Assembly (NCBI GenBank): GCA_028554645.1
Contig: JAQOOI010000079.1
Span: 2,223,385 to 2,287,384 of the forward strand
Reading direction: 5' to 3'
From: Omphalotus guepiniiformis
Taxonomy: Eukaryota; Basidiomycota; Agaricomycetes; Agaricales; Omphalotaceae
DNA length: 64,000 bases
A model generated the notes under the pieces. That model saw only the letters and a list, made by a program, of their open reading frames with translations. It had not been told where the DNA came from and searched no databases. The position numbers and the translations under genes are program-made. Shown here piece by piece: positions 32,808 to 45,800 of this stretch. Each line of letters begins with the position of its first letter. Within the stretch, counting starts at the first letter, position 1.

Positions 32808-34237
32808 ATGTCTGGTGTGTGCTTTTTTCCTATCCTTGATCATTTTTCATCTGAAATGCTTAGAAATTTATCCTCATACTCTCTATAGACTCATCTCAAT
32901 TCGCTCTACCCTCTCCGCCCTTCGATAGTATCTCTAAACTTCGGTATTCACCAACGAATCCAAACCAGCTCCTTGTCTCTTCCTGGGATACGGTATGTGT
33001 TTGTGTCGTGTTCAATCATTGCTGAGTATTGATGCTAAGTCTATATGTATAGACAGTGAAACTATACGACGTCGGCGACGATGCATCCGGCGGAAGGCAG
33101 AGTGACCAAAAATGCAAATTTGATCATCGAGCGGCGGTCTTATCCTGTTGTTTCCACGACGCTGAACATGGGTTTAGTGGTGGACTTGATACTGCGGTAC
33201 GATAGTGAGTCGTAAAATGTGCTGTTACTTTTTTCTGAGGCTTACGGTCAACTCAGCCTTGATTTCGAGCACGAGAAGGCGAACGTGTTGGGATCGCATT
33301 CAGATGCCGTCTCAAGTATGGTCTACTCAACATCCTCTAATGCGTGTCACAAAATGCATCCCTCGTCATGAATTTGCTCATTGTGGAATAGATGCCCTTA
33401 TTACTGGGTCTTGGGACCGCACCCTCCGCCTATTTGATCCTCGCGCTCAGACACCTCAACAAGCCTCTCATGAAACGCCCGAACGAATATATCATATCGA
33501 TTTAGTGAATCAGACCCTAGTTGTCGCGATGGCCAGTCGGTTGTTTCACATTTACGATATCCGAAAAATGGACCAGCCGTCACAACAGAGAGAGAGTAGT
33601 CTGAAGTACATGACGAGGTCACTGGCATGCATGAGTTCCGGAGAAGGTGTGCTCTATGTTTCATTTGGTGTCCATACTGGTCACTAATTTGTGCTTTTCC
33701 TTTCCAGGTTACGCGACTGCCTCGGTTGAAGGACGTATTGCAGTGGAATACTTCGACCCATCGCCCGAGGCTCAAGAGAGAAAATACGCCTTTAAATGCC
33801 ACAGACAGACCATTGATGGCGTAGACCACGTTTGGCCCGTCAATGCTCTTGCATTCCATCCCATGTACGCCTTCAACCATCTCTTTCTTGACCTAATTTC
33901 TCACCACGTAGGATCCTTCTAGACACAATACCTTTGTCTCTGCAGGCTCGGACGGTAGTGTCTCGGTATGGGACCACAAAATCAAGAAACGACTCCGACA
34001 GTATCCAAAATTCAACAATCCGGTCTCCGGCGTGGCATTCAACTGCGACGGCACGAAGCTTGCTATCGGTACGTGCTATACATGGGATGAGGGAGAACAG
34101 GGTATGCGGGTGGAGCGTGAAAGGCCACAAATTTGGATCAAGACTGTTGGGTCGGAAGTTAAGGTGCAACATTTTCGTGTCTGGTTTTTCGACAGTTATT
34201 GACTGCTCGATGCTTTTGTTTTCAGCCGAAGGAGTAG
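32808..34237 (+). CDS. BUB3: Spindle-checkpoint WD40 protein Bub3
   Basis: Eight exons join in frame (338 residues): 32808-32814, 32889-32992, 33053-33204, 33257-33345, 33392-33646, 33708-33864, 33923-34163, 34226-34237. The protein is a seven-bladed WD40 propeller that brings Bub1/BubR1 (Mad3) to kinetochores. Marks of the family are [98 protein letters not shown] and the C-terminal [10 protein letters not shown] ending SEVKPKE. Exon 1 is only 7 nt (Met-Ser plus one base). The exon 4 donor is ambiguous: ending at 33314 gives DAVSNALITG, while 33345 retains the conserved MVYS and is preferred. Confidence 0.92.
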
Positions 34238-35170
34238 AAGGACTAGCCGCTCGTTCTTCGAGATTCTCTGATGTATCGTTCGTGTAGCGCAATATATGTC
34301 ATTCTGTCATTTCTAGTCTCGAGCCTCGGCATTCGTGACAATTTCAGCCATGTTTCGCACCCACCGTGTCCTTCAGCGATACTACTCGTTCATCCTCTCC
34401 ACATGCTGCATGCGTTTCCGCTGTTGTGCTGTACTCGCCATTTGAGCGTCCTGAGGGCTTCTGGCAAGTCAGTTTTTGGTTTGTTTGGCTTTGCTGACGG
34501 GACCGATTCAACAAGCGCCCGCGCCTTTATTCAATTGACGCCGAAAGTACAAAGATAGACTCATTATGACTATACGGCGTCGTTGTGTTCTCTCGCGCCT
34601 TTGTTCTTTGTTTTTGCTTTGTTCTTCCTGTCAAATACTTCTTCCTTGTCGTCTTCATCGTCCCTCCTCACAGATCGAGCTGGATTTGTTTCGCCTTCGT
34701 TTTAATGCAGTCGTATCTTCTTGGCTGGAGGATTCATGGAGACTTGGTTGTGTGGCGTCAGAGACGCGCTGATAGCTTCAGCGGCGTTTGACGAGAATGG
34801 AACAAAGACTGCATTATACGACGGTCGCGAAGCTCTAGGTGAAGCGAGACTTATTCTGAATCTGGAAATCTAACCCTCTCTAGCAACCGTTCGATGATAA
34901 CAAGAGACACAAACACGTATGAAAGACTTTGGATGAGTCAGGGTAAGCGCTTCTCCTTAACACCTTTCATGCAGCCAGCGCTCTGAACGCCTCTCACCTT
35001 ATCCACCCTTGTTATTTCTTCGCACAGTTACTGGGTTGCCTTTAATGAGCACCTCTGTCCATTCGTTATCCTTAGATGAATGAATATAAGGTAACCGTGA
35101 TGCAGTACTTTCATTCGTTCGATCATAACATCAAAACACGCGTTGTAGGTCCTTTCTCGCATTATGCCTC
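34238..35170. other. Intergenic, no gene recognised
   Basis: Plus-strand frames at 34271-34558 and 34566-34791 are Cys/Leu-rich with no domain signature. The stretch looks like BUB3 3' flank and spacer. Confidence 0.4.
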
Positions 35171-35779
35171 TTATAAACCATTTTCCTGATTATCAGTTAT
35201 GTTTCGGTCTCTTGTTGTAGGGCGAACTCTCGAATCTTCGTCGACCGTTACGGGCGATTTCAGTGGGGTGGGGGAGAGATAAAAGGGGCATCTCGGGAAA
35301 GGACTTTGGAAGGTGCAGTGGAAGGGAGGCCTCAAGGCTGTCGATGGGTCCGTTTCACCCTTGTAAGTCACACGCGAGAGGGGCGTGTTTGCAACGGTTG
35401 TTTTGGGTATAAAATCAGTTGGGTTCTGGGGTTTCTGGGAATGGATGGGGGGCTCCGAAGCGGTTCTTTGTGTCGACTCTTCGTCTTGCTGCAGTCGTTC
35501 AATATTTTGTAGACAGGTGAGTCTTGTTATTGCTGGAACTGGCGAGTTTGGGGATTTGTGAAGGGAAGGAGCTAGAGATAAGGGCTTCGAAGAGAGTAAA
35601 GGAGTTGAATGGGTAGAAAGAACCTGACCACGCTGGAGTAGGAGAGGGGCCGGAGAAGCTGGAGGAGAGAGGGACCACCGTGCGTACTGATTTCTTGGTG
35701 TAAACGTTAACACTGACGAAATTCCGTTGTTGAACGCAGAGAGGCTTACGTAGAAACGTACAATTAGGTGGTCTTTCAT
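35171..35779 (-). CDS. Hypothetical 202-residue Ser/Pro-rich protein
   Basis: A continuous frame of 202 codons opens at ATG 35779. The product is rich in Ser, Pro and Thr, with no signal peptide, membrane helix or domain I recognise. I see no introns. Its length in a region of ordinary base composition gives modest support. It could equally be an antisense open frame. Five bases separate its ATG from a plus-strand ATG at 35785, which would make a divergent pair if both are real. Confidence 0.3.
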   Translation of the reverse strand: MKDHLIVRFYVSLSAFNNGISSVLTFTPRNQYARWSLSPPASPAPLLLQRGQVLSTHSTPLLSSKPLSLAPSLHKSPNSPVPAITRLTCLQNIERLQQDEESTQRTASEPPIHSQKPQNPTDFIPKTTVANTPLSRVTYKGETDPSTALRPPFHCTFQSPFPRCPFYLSPTPLKSPVTVDEDSRVRPTTRDRNITDNQENGL

Positions 35780-35784
35780 ATCAT

Positions 35785-36126
35785 GTCGTTTTCATTGACC
35801 GCTCGTCCAGAGCAATATGTGGATGAATACGTGAGTAGTTATCTTGACTCATTTGTCGGGCATTGAACCTATTGAACGTCAGCACTGTATTGTAGAACGA
35901 TCAATTAGATTATTGGAAGATCGTCCTCAGGAGGCCGCATTCAACCTCGCTCTGACCTACAGCTGCAGAACTTGTTTTGTTGATTCTACCGCGATCATCG
36001 ATGCTCGTGATCGTCACTTCGACTAAGGCCTTCGTTGCTCTTTCAAGCTTCCTCAATCCTTGAAAATTCCGACGAACGATCATGTTGGTTCCAGCCGTCG
36101 ATCAGAGCGCTACCCCCTCTACGATG
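35785..36126 (+). other. Coding-like fragments, possible decayed gene
   Basis: A short first exon candidate (MSFSLTARPEQYVDEY, then GTGAGT) is followed by a frame reading VERSIRLLEDRPQEAAFNLA and ending HFD with a TAA. Beyond that stop the same frame continues as CSFKLPQSLKIPTNDHVG and ERYPLYD before GTGAGT. The pattern of a plausible frame with an internal stop suggests either a missed intron or a pseudogene. I do not recognise the family. Confidence 0.25.
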
Positions 36127-37839
36127 TGAGTAATATTCGTCATCTCCTTCACATTACCTTATGAACTTGTCGTAATCTCTTTAAGCATGACAGACGTAGG
36201 ACACCACCTGAATAATTCCTATAATGTTGGATGTCAAAGACCAGAAGGCTTCGGGCATAGTCGGGGTGGGGATATGTTCTTGATCACACACCTCTCCTGC
36301 GATATCGGAAAATGATGCGATGGCTTTCACGCTATCACTGGTGGGTTCAAGGCGGCTAATCCTTGGAAAAATGCGCTATTGTCTTCAAGTTCAAGCCAAG
36401 CTTACAGTTGCACAAGTCACTTCGTATGTTGCCGATGATGGCGGAGCGTCAAAGAGATTGATATGTCTTCTCTCTTCAGGTTGGCGACATACAAGAGAAT
36501 ACCGATGTCGGATGCTTAATGGAATTGGTCGATAATTTGTGAAGGATCCCCGGCCCTTGAACCTTCCTAATCCGTCAATACGTATTATCAGTTGATGCTC
36601 AATTCGGCCGTGAACATGTTGATGGGATGGAATGACTCGGACAAGTTGCTTGTGCGAAATCAGACTTCTAGGCTGGGAGAAGAATACTCTATGCATGATA
36701 GGCCTGGGACCTACGCAACTCCCAAGACTCCGGACTCTGTCTCCGCACCGAGGATTTTAGATCATTACGATTCAATATTCAAATATTCAATACTCATCCG
36801 CCACCACAAGATGGAGTTGCGCTGTAAACCTACTGGCGGACTATGGCGCCACCATCATGCCCAATGCTGATAGGTGAATAGAGCTTATGGGTTAGGAAAA
36901 GACCCTGGAGACCTATCGTATTTCCGCCGGACAAAGAGAACACTCTGAAATTCACTTACTTATTGTTCTTGTTTATGGGCGCCCTTTCCATTTCGCATTT
37001 CGCACTTCGTACCTCGTGGTACAACTTATGGGCAGAAAAGCTTTCATGAACGATAGGAGATGTGAAAGATTTAATTTTCGCGAATGGGGTCGCCGAGGAC
37101 AAGGGTCACGGGATAGGACAAGGCTACCATAAACGGGCGACAAATTCCCATAACTTCCTGATGGGGAGACTTTTCGGTCTGCGGAACGGCAAAGCGTCAC
37201 GTCACGACAGCGACGGAATGTTCTCAACTCTGTCCCTCCAATACAGGAAGTCATCTGTTTTGTTTTTATCTATGAAATCGAGGCCTACGTTCAAGTTCTA
37301 TTCTCTCGCTAGCCGACCTTATTGTTTTTTCAAGAAGTCCGCTCAAATCATGGAATTTTCGCTTTGGAATTTTCGCTGCCATATGGAAAAGCACACTTTT
37401 CGCATTCGTCATGAGGGTACCATACACGTTTATTCGATAGGAATAAGTGAGGATGGGTGGATGAGATGAGGATGAGGATGGCGATGCCAATAATAAAGAA
37501 AATATTAGAGGAGGGTATAACGGTTAAATGAAGATGGTTCGTGAATTGGAATGGTGAGTCGTGAAAATGAGTAATCGTTCGCGCATGATGAATGATGACG
37601 GGATGGCCTTCTAGACGCAACCCAGAGACATGGAGCGTGAATGAAGAAGAGGAAGTAAGATGTAAAGTGAATGTAAAGCGCCTATGATTACACTGAAAAT
37701 TTTAAAGCAGTACAGTGCTCACCGTTCCAACCAGGTTGCGCGGATGTAGTACACGGGTACAAGGAGGAAGAAAAAAGAAAAAGAAAACAAGAAAAAAAAT
37801 CAGTCCAGGGAACCGCCCGATGCACAGCAAACGAGAGGG
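36127..37839. other. Intergenic, no gene recognised
   Basis: Only short frames without features occur. The 3' part (37680-37830) is A-rich and probably the 3' UTR side of the second HMG-box gene. Confidence 0.4.
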
Positions 37840-39595
37840 TTAGAAACTTCGTCCAGCTTGAGCCATCATCTCGTCGAAGCCCAGTAGGCCTTCAATATTC
37901 TGACTTCCATCGGCATACTGAACGTTCTCTATAGAGACGTATTCTTGACCATACTCTGCGGGAGCGTACTCCTGCTGGTATTCTTGGCCATATTCTGAAA
38001 CTCCTTGCTCTGAAGACGACACGTAAGAGGGCTCGTGCGAGTACTTGGGCATTCCAAGCTCGATAGGCGGTATTGCGCTCATGTCGAAGTCGTTTCCCAT
38101 GATCATGGACGACTCTGTCTGCCACACGGTGTTGGTGTCCCACGAATACGAAGAGTAGTCGATATCATGGGAGAGCTGCATCTCCATTTGCAGGTCAAGC
38201 TCGGCCTGTGTCTGTGGCTCGGGCATGCATCCGCTCGAAGGAATGTTGAGTTGAGAGTAGCTTGGATGCGAGACCATGCTGGAAGTGGGTGTGAAAGGAC
38301 CTGTAGCAGGCGACGATGGTCCGGAAGAACCAGAGCCGATCGGTGACAGGAGGGGAGAAACGATCTGGTGTGCTGGAAGGAGCATCGATGGATCGGTGGA
38401 AAGAGTCAGAGGCTGTAGCTGTGGTGCGTTCCCTGAAGCTGATTCGGCTTGACTAGACATATTGAACATGCTTCGTAGGAATTCGGAGGACTGCGAAATC
38501 ACAGAAACCACGCGTCAGCACAACTCCATTCTGGCGAAATGAAATGACGTGGACTATTACCTGAAGGCTCGCTTCATATCCTGCCTGCCCGAAACTATGG
38601 GGCATGAGGTGCTCGCTCGGAAGGTAGTCGAAGTTCGACATGGTATCTTCCGGATTACCAGAACTGGACGACCGACGACTGATCATCGGAAGAAGAGAAG
38701 GAGATGTAGGACACGACGGCGTCATGTACATGTTGGGGATTTGGATGGATTGGTACGACATGGGAGGAGGAGTGGGCGCTGATGCCGAGCGACCGTGGTG
38801 GCGAGGAGGAGGAAGAACATATGACATACTTTCAACGTCAACCTCGTGTTCCGCCAACTCGCCCCCCTTCCCCCTACGCTTCTTGTTCCTCGCCTTCCCA
38901 TCCTTATCCCTGACCCGCTGAGGGCGATAGACGTACCCTGGGTGGGCCCGCTGGTGCTCCTTCTTCTTCTCCTTCGCCAACTCCTCCCAGTACTGCCGCT
39001 CCTCGGGCGATAGGCCCTTCCACTGCTGGCTGATCGTTTTGGAAAGATCGGCTTGGCGTTGCTTCTTGGTGGGCCCATTCGCGGCAGCCTCTTCCTCCGC
39101 CTGCTGGCGATCCTCGCAACATTTGCGGCGGAAGAGAATGAAGGCGTTCTCTGGTCTCTTGATGTAGTCCTCATCACCCTTTTTCGGTCGACGCTCAACG
39201 TCACTGCTCGTAGACTTACGGCGTTTATGGGAAGATGGTGATGGTGATACAGATGTTATAGATGTATCGGGTGAAAGGGTGCGCATTAGTGGTGGTGGTG
39301 TTGTACATGATGAAGAAGAATTTATAGCGAGTGAACGGAGGTCGGGCTCAAAAGGTGAATTAGACGGGGTAGAGTAAGGACTGTCGGCGAGATTGTGAGC
39401 GACAGGGAAGGTGAAGGCGCGCGGAGTGGGTGATATAATAGCCAAAGCAGGAGGCTGAGGCGCATCCGTGGTCACTTCAAGAGCTAAAGGGTAAGCAAAC
39501 AAGTATTCGTTTCAATTACGTGTGTTGGCTGAAAAGGAAACTACACATGGGTACTTACGTCGGGACTGGGTATCGCGCGTGCGGAGTGCGGGCAT
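37840..39595 (-). CDS. Second HMG-box transcription factor
   Basis: Exons 39595-39559, 39483-38561 and 38490-37840 join in frame and give 536 residues. The HMG box (about residues 118-205) reads DYIKRPENAFILFRRKCCED, then QADLSKTISQQWKGLSPEER and YWEELAKEKKKEHQRAHPGY. A ten-residue charged insert (QQAEEEAAANG) lies between helices 1 and 2. Basic KRRK and KARNKKRRGK clusters flank the box and could be nuclear signals. The C-terminal half is Ser/Pro-rich, then acidic with repeated EYGQEY-type Gln/Tyr/Glu motifs that may activate transcription. Boxes with RPENAF are seen in fungal Ste11/Prf1-like regulators of mating, and assignment to that role is inference. Confidence 0.88.
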
Positions 39596-39644
39596 GATTG
39601 TTCAAGGAAGTAAAAGAGAAAGAAGTGAACAAAAGGGTCGTGAT

Positions 39645-39700
39645 AATGGATGGAATGGGATGGGATGGATGGGATGGGATGAATGGAATGGAATGGGAGC
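39645..39700 (+). repeat. GATGGAATGG-type microsatellite in 5' flank
   Basis: Degenerate tandem GGATGGAATG/GGATG units cover about 55 bp directly upstream of the second HMG-box gene. The tract is purine-rich on the plus strand and CCATTCCATC on the sense strand. Confidence 0.8.
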
Positions 39701-42700
39701 GTAGCACTCCTACACGCTCGTGGAGGGATCTGGGAGGGAAAGAAAGAATAATAATGAGGTGTCGCTCCTGTTCTTGTGCAGTATTTCTTTGTTTCGCTAA
39801 CCCGATAAATCAGGGAGAACAATTGGAACAAGCGGGGCACGAAACGAAAAGACAATACGGAGGTGTTATTTTATAGTAGCTTGAGATTTGATGAAGCTAA
39901 AGGCTCCGGCAAGTTGGGCACGAGCCATTCCTGCCGCAAGGACACAGCTTCATTGTGTGGCCATTTCTGGGTATTGCTGCGAGGGGGAACATCCGAAAAG
40001 GGTACTGGGAAGATTCTGGTCAAGATCCTATTGACAAGTATTTACGAAGAGATGGAACGATGCGTTATTGTCTTTGCCGCTTGGGCCACGCCACAAAATC
40101 TTCCCGGTTCTATGGCCCGAGAAGTTTGCCGAGTCACTCTTCAGAAATTGCCTCCGATAGCCTCTCATCATCTTATCGCCCACGTAACATTATCCTTCTG
40201 GAATATCTCTTATTTTCCGTGGAATTTCTCTCTCCGCCGATACGTTCGTCCTTTCTCTTGCTGTTCTGCGCACAAGAGTGCCCGTAAAATGCTGTATTCA
40301 TCATTGGGCAGCTCGGACGATCACCTTCTCTGATCCCGTATGTCTTACAGCTTTAGGATGTAAAGCGCACGTGGAAGTATGATGACAACCAGACGCTTGA
40401 AGATTCCTAATTCGGAACTCTCGACCCGCCAGAACGTCCCAACGCTCTACCTTATTTCGTGGCTGTACATAGATCCTCTTTGGCCGACGCGTCAGTTCTG
40501 CGATGTAACGAGAATAAATGTTTCGTATGTCTATTTCGTTCGCATCTCGACTCAGTTCATGTTCCGTACCCTGCGTACCGGCACCTGTCTCGTGGTACAA
40601 TCTCTTGTTCGCGACGCGAGGCAAGACATTGTCTAAACGGTGCTATGTTCTGCTATGTTCCCCGCTCCCATCGATTTTCCCTTGTCTTCCCTGTGCGCCT
40701 TTGCTCACATTTACCTCCGTGTCTAGCATCGGTTGTTTCATCGTAGCATCGTGATGCGAGACATCGATACTGGTATAAACCAGGCCTCGGAATTACAAGG
40801 AATATATCATTCATTTCATCTCCAGTCTTTTAGTCATTGACGCCTGGACCTGAGCCCGGGTAGTACGTGAAATGACATATCGCAGGACCCCTTTGCCCAC
40901 GCGTAGCGGCGTATTCAGACATAACGGCATCCAAGACGGGCTTAAATTTTCCCATGGTCATTTTTGCGATGAATTAGATAATAAAAGTATGATCGGCAAG
41001 GTGATTCAGATGGCGATAAGACTGTGGGGATGATTATCTTTTTTCTTAATTTAGTTTATCTAATGTCCGAGTGATGGACCGACGGGATGAGATCACATCG
41101 ACGACATATCGAGATACGGCTCAGGTAGGCGTCGTTCTGTGGGCCCTCAAATTCAAAAGCTACACCCTACAAAGTGATCAGCCAGGTCTAACTTTGCACA
41201 GTTCATTTCATGAGTATCCCTTCACGAACCTCAGGAAGACGTCGAGTCAGAGCTAGGGAAGCGATTTTCATTGATGAATAAGTATAGTACGCCCGCCGAG
41301 CTCTTCGATGTATTTTCTAGGCCCCTACCCAATCGTCATGGAGTCATTTGCACTCGGAGACTGTAACCTCACCCTCCCTTCACTGCATCACCGATTCCTC
41401 CAGGGATGATTGAAGCAATCTCGATCCAAAAATCAATCGCACCAACCATATGAGGCGGACAATGCGAGTTTACAATGGCGTGATTTGGCATGTGCAACGG
41501 TAGGGTTGGAGAGTATATATCTTACATCCCTGCGTGTAACCGTTAACAACTTGTGTCGTGAGAGGCATGTAGCCAAGTCAGAAGAACTGGGAGGGAACAA
41601 TGGGCAGGGACGAACGATTGAAAATGATTCACCGGAGAAGTGTTCAGTAAAGTATATATTTAACGTCGTAATCGCGACGGGCAGCGGTGAAACATGAAAC
41701 GCGCCCGACTTTCGACTCATCGTTGCCTATACGAGTTGGGAGATCTAATACTTTTTATTTGACAATGGTGTGTAACCCTTGAAATCGAGTCATACCGACG
41801 CCAAAATTGGAAACAGAGAGATTACTCACGGATGTAGCGCGGGTGAGTCCCTTGATATCGTTGTGAATAATTTGAATCTCAAAAATCTCCATTGCGCGTG
41901 TGCGATGCGAAGTTACAGGGCTATTCGGGTGTGGTATGGAATCTGTGAATGATGTGAAGGACCTGCCTAGCTGAGCAAACAATGCGCAGTGGTTGTTGAA
42001 TTGACTTGAAGGTACAGATTCAGTAGATTCGTCCTCAGTTCATCAGAGGCGGTGGATCTAAAGTTAACAAATATGTATACCCTTGTTCATAGTGCGCTGG
42101 ACAGTACATACCCAAGTAATCAATTTACGGGCAGATTACACCTACCGATCAGGCCGAGGCGTGCTTCCTGGGATAGAGTTCGAAGCTGTAGCTTCGGTGA
42201 CAAGGGATAGGAGAGCGGCTTTGCTGCTAGAATTGGCGGACAATGAGAAGGTAGAACTATGAGTCGAGATCGCTTGAAGAGTCACGGAAGAGTCGGACGA
42301 CCCATCGGATCAGTAATGAGCAAGCGAGAAAAGATCGGCTTGCGCAGTAATAAAACCATACATATACTCACCTATCCCGACTCGACCACCTAGTCTTGGA
42401 ACAACACGTTCGTAGGGTTTCCATATGTAAACGTTGAACGACCCCCAATCGTGACGGTGACTCGGGACTCATGAATCCCTAAACAATTCCCCCGAGCTAC
42501 CCGCACGCAGTATACCACAGGAACATGTTGACATCGCCTCAAGTGCTGCGTGCTTTATCAATAAGCTATATCAGAATGATTGAGCGGATTTTCAAAGGGA
42601 CGCTGGCTACCTACGTGGACAATGATGAATGCCGACGAAAAATGCGGACATTGTGTGCCCGTGGTGAGACAACGTCCCCTGGAAAAGTTGTCCGACGTGT

Positions 42701-42800
42701 CCGCCTAGGTGATGGCGTCAGTCATATACACATATCCAATGCTGGATGAAGGTAAAAAGAGCTTCAACAGCTTTCCCTGAGTTCCAAAATGATTTTACAA
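39701..42800. other. Gene-poor stretch
   Basis: It starts with the upstream region of the second HMG gene. Later frames (39863-40333 plus, 41433-41720 minus, 41755-41982 minus) have no recognisable domains. A possible small minus-strand exon, MEIFEIQIIHNDIKG followed by GTGAGT near 41835, has no clear partner. Confidence 0.35.
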
Positions 42801-45800
42801 AGCACCGCTTTGATGTTTGATGGGCATCGCCAGGGCTAAATGTTTTTCATTCCGGCTAATGAACAGTTCAGAGAACGTCTTGCTCATAGGAAGGTATGTG
42901 TAACTTACAATCTTCCTCACCTGTTGCTCACACCCGTTCCTTCCACGCAACCGTCGTTTCCATGTACGCGTTTAGCCGCTCGTGCTTGTATGTACCTGAA
43001 ACAGGCGCTAAAGCGTACCGGCGGCATGATTTGCAACCGTTCGGACATGAACGGATTTTTCTTCATACGGTTTCCATGCAAGAAAGACGTTCCTGAAAAA
43101 AAAATTGGAATGTGAAACATATACATAATACACAGTCCCGCCAGTGCGTTTTCAAGCAGGTTCCCGGCTCTACTTACATGAGGGGTTGGATGACGTAGCA
43201 GTTCAAGCTTCGGGATTCCGAATAAGGTTTATCAGTGACTACAGGTGACCACGTGGCCTTTCCATGCTTTGATCTTTCACGTTCATGGCAGGCGGTCTTC
43301 CAGACCGAGAGGAACATTGCTTGCCTCGCGACTACACTTTGTACACCATCCGCCAGGCGTGGTGGAGTAACGCGTAATTCCTCCTACATTGTACATGTGC
43401 TTACCGATGTCAGTCAGTATCACCGATTTCAATGTGTGCAGGGGCAAACGTAAATGTTATGTTGATATTTTGCTCATTGACCAACAGTTTTTTTTCTAGA
43501 CCCTTTGAATGTTGCTGCATAGGCATGGATTACACGTTTGAAACATGCATAGATTCTCCATGCTTCAAATACACGAATTTCACTAGGTTCTCGCTCAAGT
43601 TTGACCCACCCCCGTCTTTCGTCCTGAGGATTCAAAAAGCGGGTAGGCGCCTCTAATGCAGAATTTCTTCGGGAGATACGCCATCTTCTCCATCTAGCCG
43701 GTGCATCGACTGTACCTCCTTTTGAATTTTCAGCAATGCATCCTCCTGTTTACACCTTGACAATACTCGTTTAGGATTGTAGCACCGAAAAAAATACCCT
43801 TCGCGCCCATTTTGTACACCGCATTCCCCACTCGATAACTTCGCCTACAAGACTCGTGTCAAGGTTTGGGTTCGGTTGCCCTGTCTCCACGTCGGAGCTG
43901 TGTATCTGATTAATTTCTCAACATTATCAGTGGGTGAGTCAAGCTCCTGCCTTCCGTTTTTTCTCCCCGCTCCTCCTTCATGCCGTACACCAAGTTCCGG
44001 AGGGACTGCACCGTCCATATGTGATCCTAATGTTGCGAGAACACGAGCAAAATTACGAGAAGTTACCGTCGATGGGGTTTTGACAGTGCGTCATTCCGAA
44101 CCTCAAGGCCTTCAAGTTGATTCCATCAGCGCGCAACTAAACCCCATGATACGAATATACCAGTAGGTGGCCCCGCGGACAACTTCTTGTTCGTATAGTC
44201 CAATGAACAGGTGTTTTCTCTAGCTGTCGCGGACCTTGCGTTGGTTCCGGGTCTCTCTTATTGCCGATCAATCAGTATACCCCTCTTGTCATGTTTGCCG
44301 TAGGGCACGACGCCAACAACGTTATGAGCTCTGAAATGCTCCTCGATGTCTCCTCGGATCCCGGAGCGCTCGTTCCGAACGTACCCGGCGGACTCAATTG
44401 TTTCGGTAGTGTTCATTCCTCCACATATACATACTTTTTGTAACTGTGGGGCATTTACCTTTTCTCCAGAAAGCGAGTTCAGCGCCCATGACGCATTATT
44501 TTGCCCACAACCCAGGAATTTAGCGATATCGGAGCGGAAGTACACTTTGAACTTACGAAACTTCCTACCCATGGCCCATCATTCATATCAGACAGGTGGC
44601 CTAGGCACCGCAAAAGCTCAAAAGTCTACCTGGAAAGATGAATGATACCAGATGATACCATATGATAACCTTCGATAGGGTTGTACGAGGCGCTCCTGCA
44701 TGTGGGGACAAGTCCGCAAGACGCTCTTCTTCTTCTGAATCTTCAGAATCGTCTTTCTCCGTTAACTTTTTCTCGGGGAAAGATGCACACATGATTTACC
44801 TCCGTCGACCCTGTTAGCTCAAGTTCGATGCTCCGAGGCGGCCCTTCTCCCAATCGTTCATCATGCATCAACCGTGATTGAGAATGCAACTGTCCCGAAT
44901 ATTATGAAGATTTGAAGCTTTGAAGTTCCATCCGTTGACAAAGTACGTTATGATGTGCTCATACAACTTCCCAAGCCCACTGCCTATAACTTATCAGCTG
45001 ATCAAAAACCCGAGATGTGATGGAAATCTGATATGGTATACATGACCCGGCCGGTCGTCTCACGACAACCCCAACCTAACTTTATCAACGTCTTCAGCTT
45101 ATGGCAGCATCGAATGCGGAAGGTTCAAGACGATGAAACGGAGCCTTCATCCGGATCGAAGATTAGAGCTAGCGCTACTAGCCTTGTACTTTCCCTTCCG
45201 AGGTGAGGTCATCTATATCTTTCTATAAAGCGAGTTTTATCTGTATCGTTATCGGATACGTAGGTCGACTTGTTAGCGAGAGCAGGATATAACATGTACA
45301 ACTCCAGGCCTGCAGGTTTAACATCGTGTTTCTACTGGTACGTCTTTGGGACGCGGCCCGGCGCTTTCAATGCGGCGTTTCCTTCATCATCCTGTTATCC
45401 ACGAGTTCATTGGCTGACCGATGTACGCAAAGACGGGATGATACTTTCTCAAGTGAGTGCGTGAACCCTTGGATTCATAATGGATGATACTTACAACTCT
45501 TTCATTCTTAGCGTAGTACTTGCATTCGGTCCTACAATCCTACCCTAGATCTTCATTTCAATCTCGCGATTGAAGTATCAGAAGTTCCAGATGCTTCACG
45601 GACGATGCAAGGGAAAGAAGGCTCCGCAATACACTCAAGAGTAGTGGGTTTCGACCCCACTGTGCATTCCTCCATAAATTCTGATCTCTGTCTGTTTTGG
45701 TATAGCCAAAGAAATGTCGGTGTGGACCATTTGACTGAAAGTGACCCACAGCTCTATACATCCCCTACATATGTCAGACTGGGGAAGGGTGAATCTGCTC

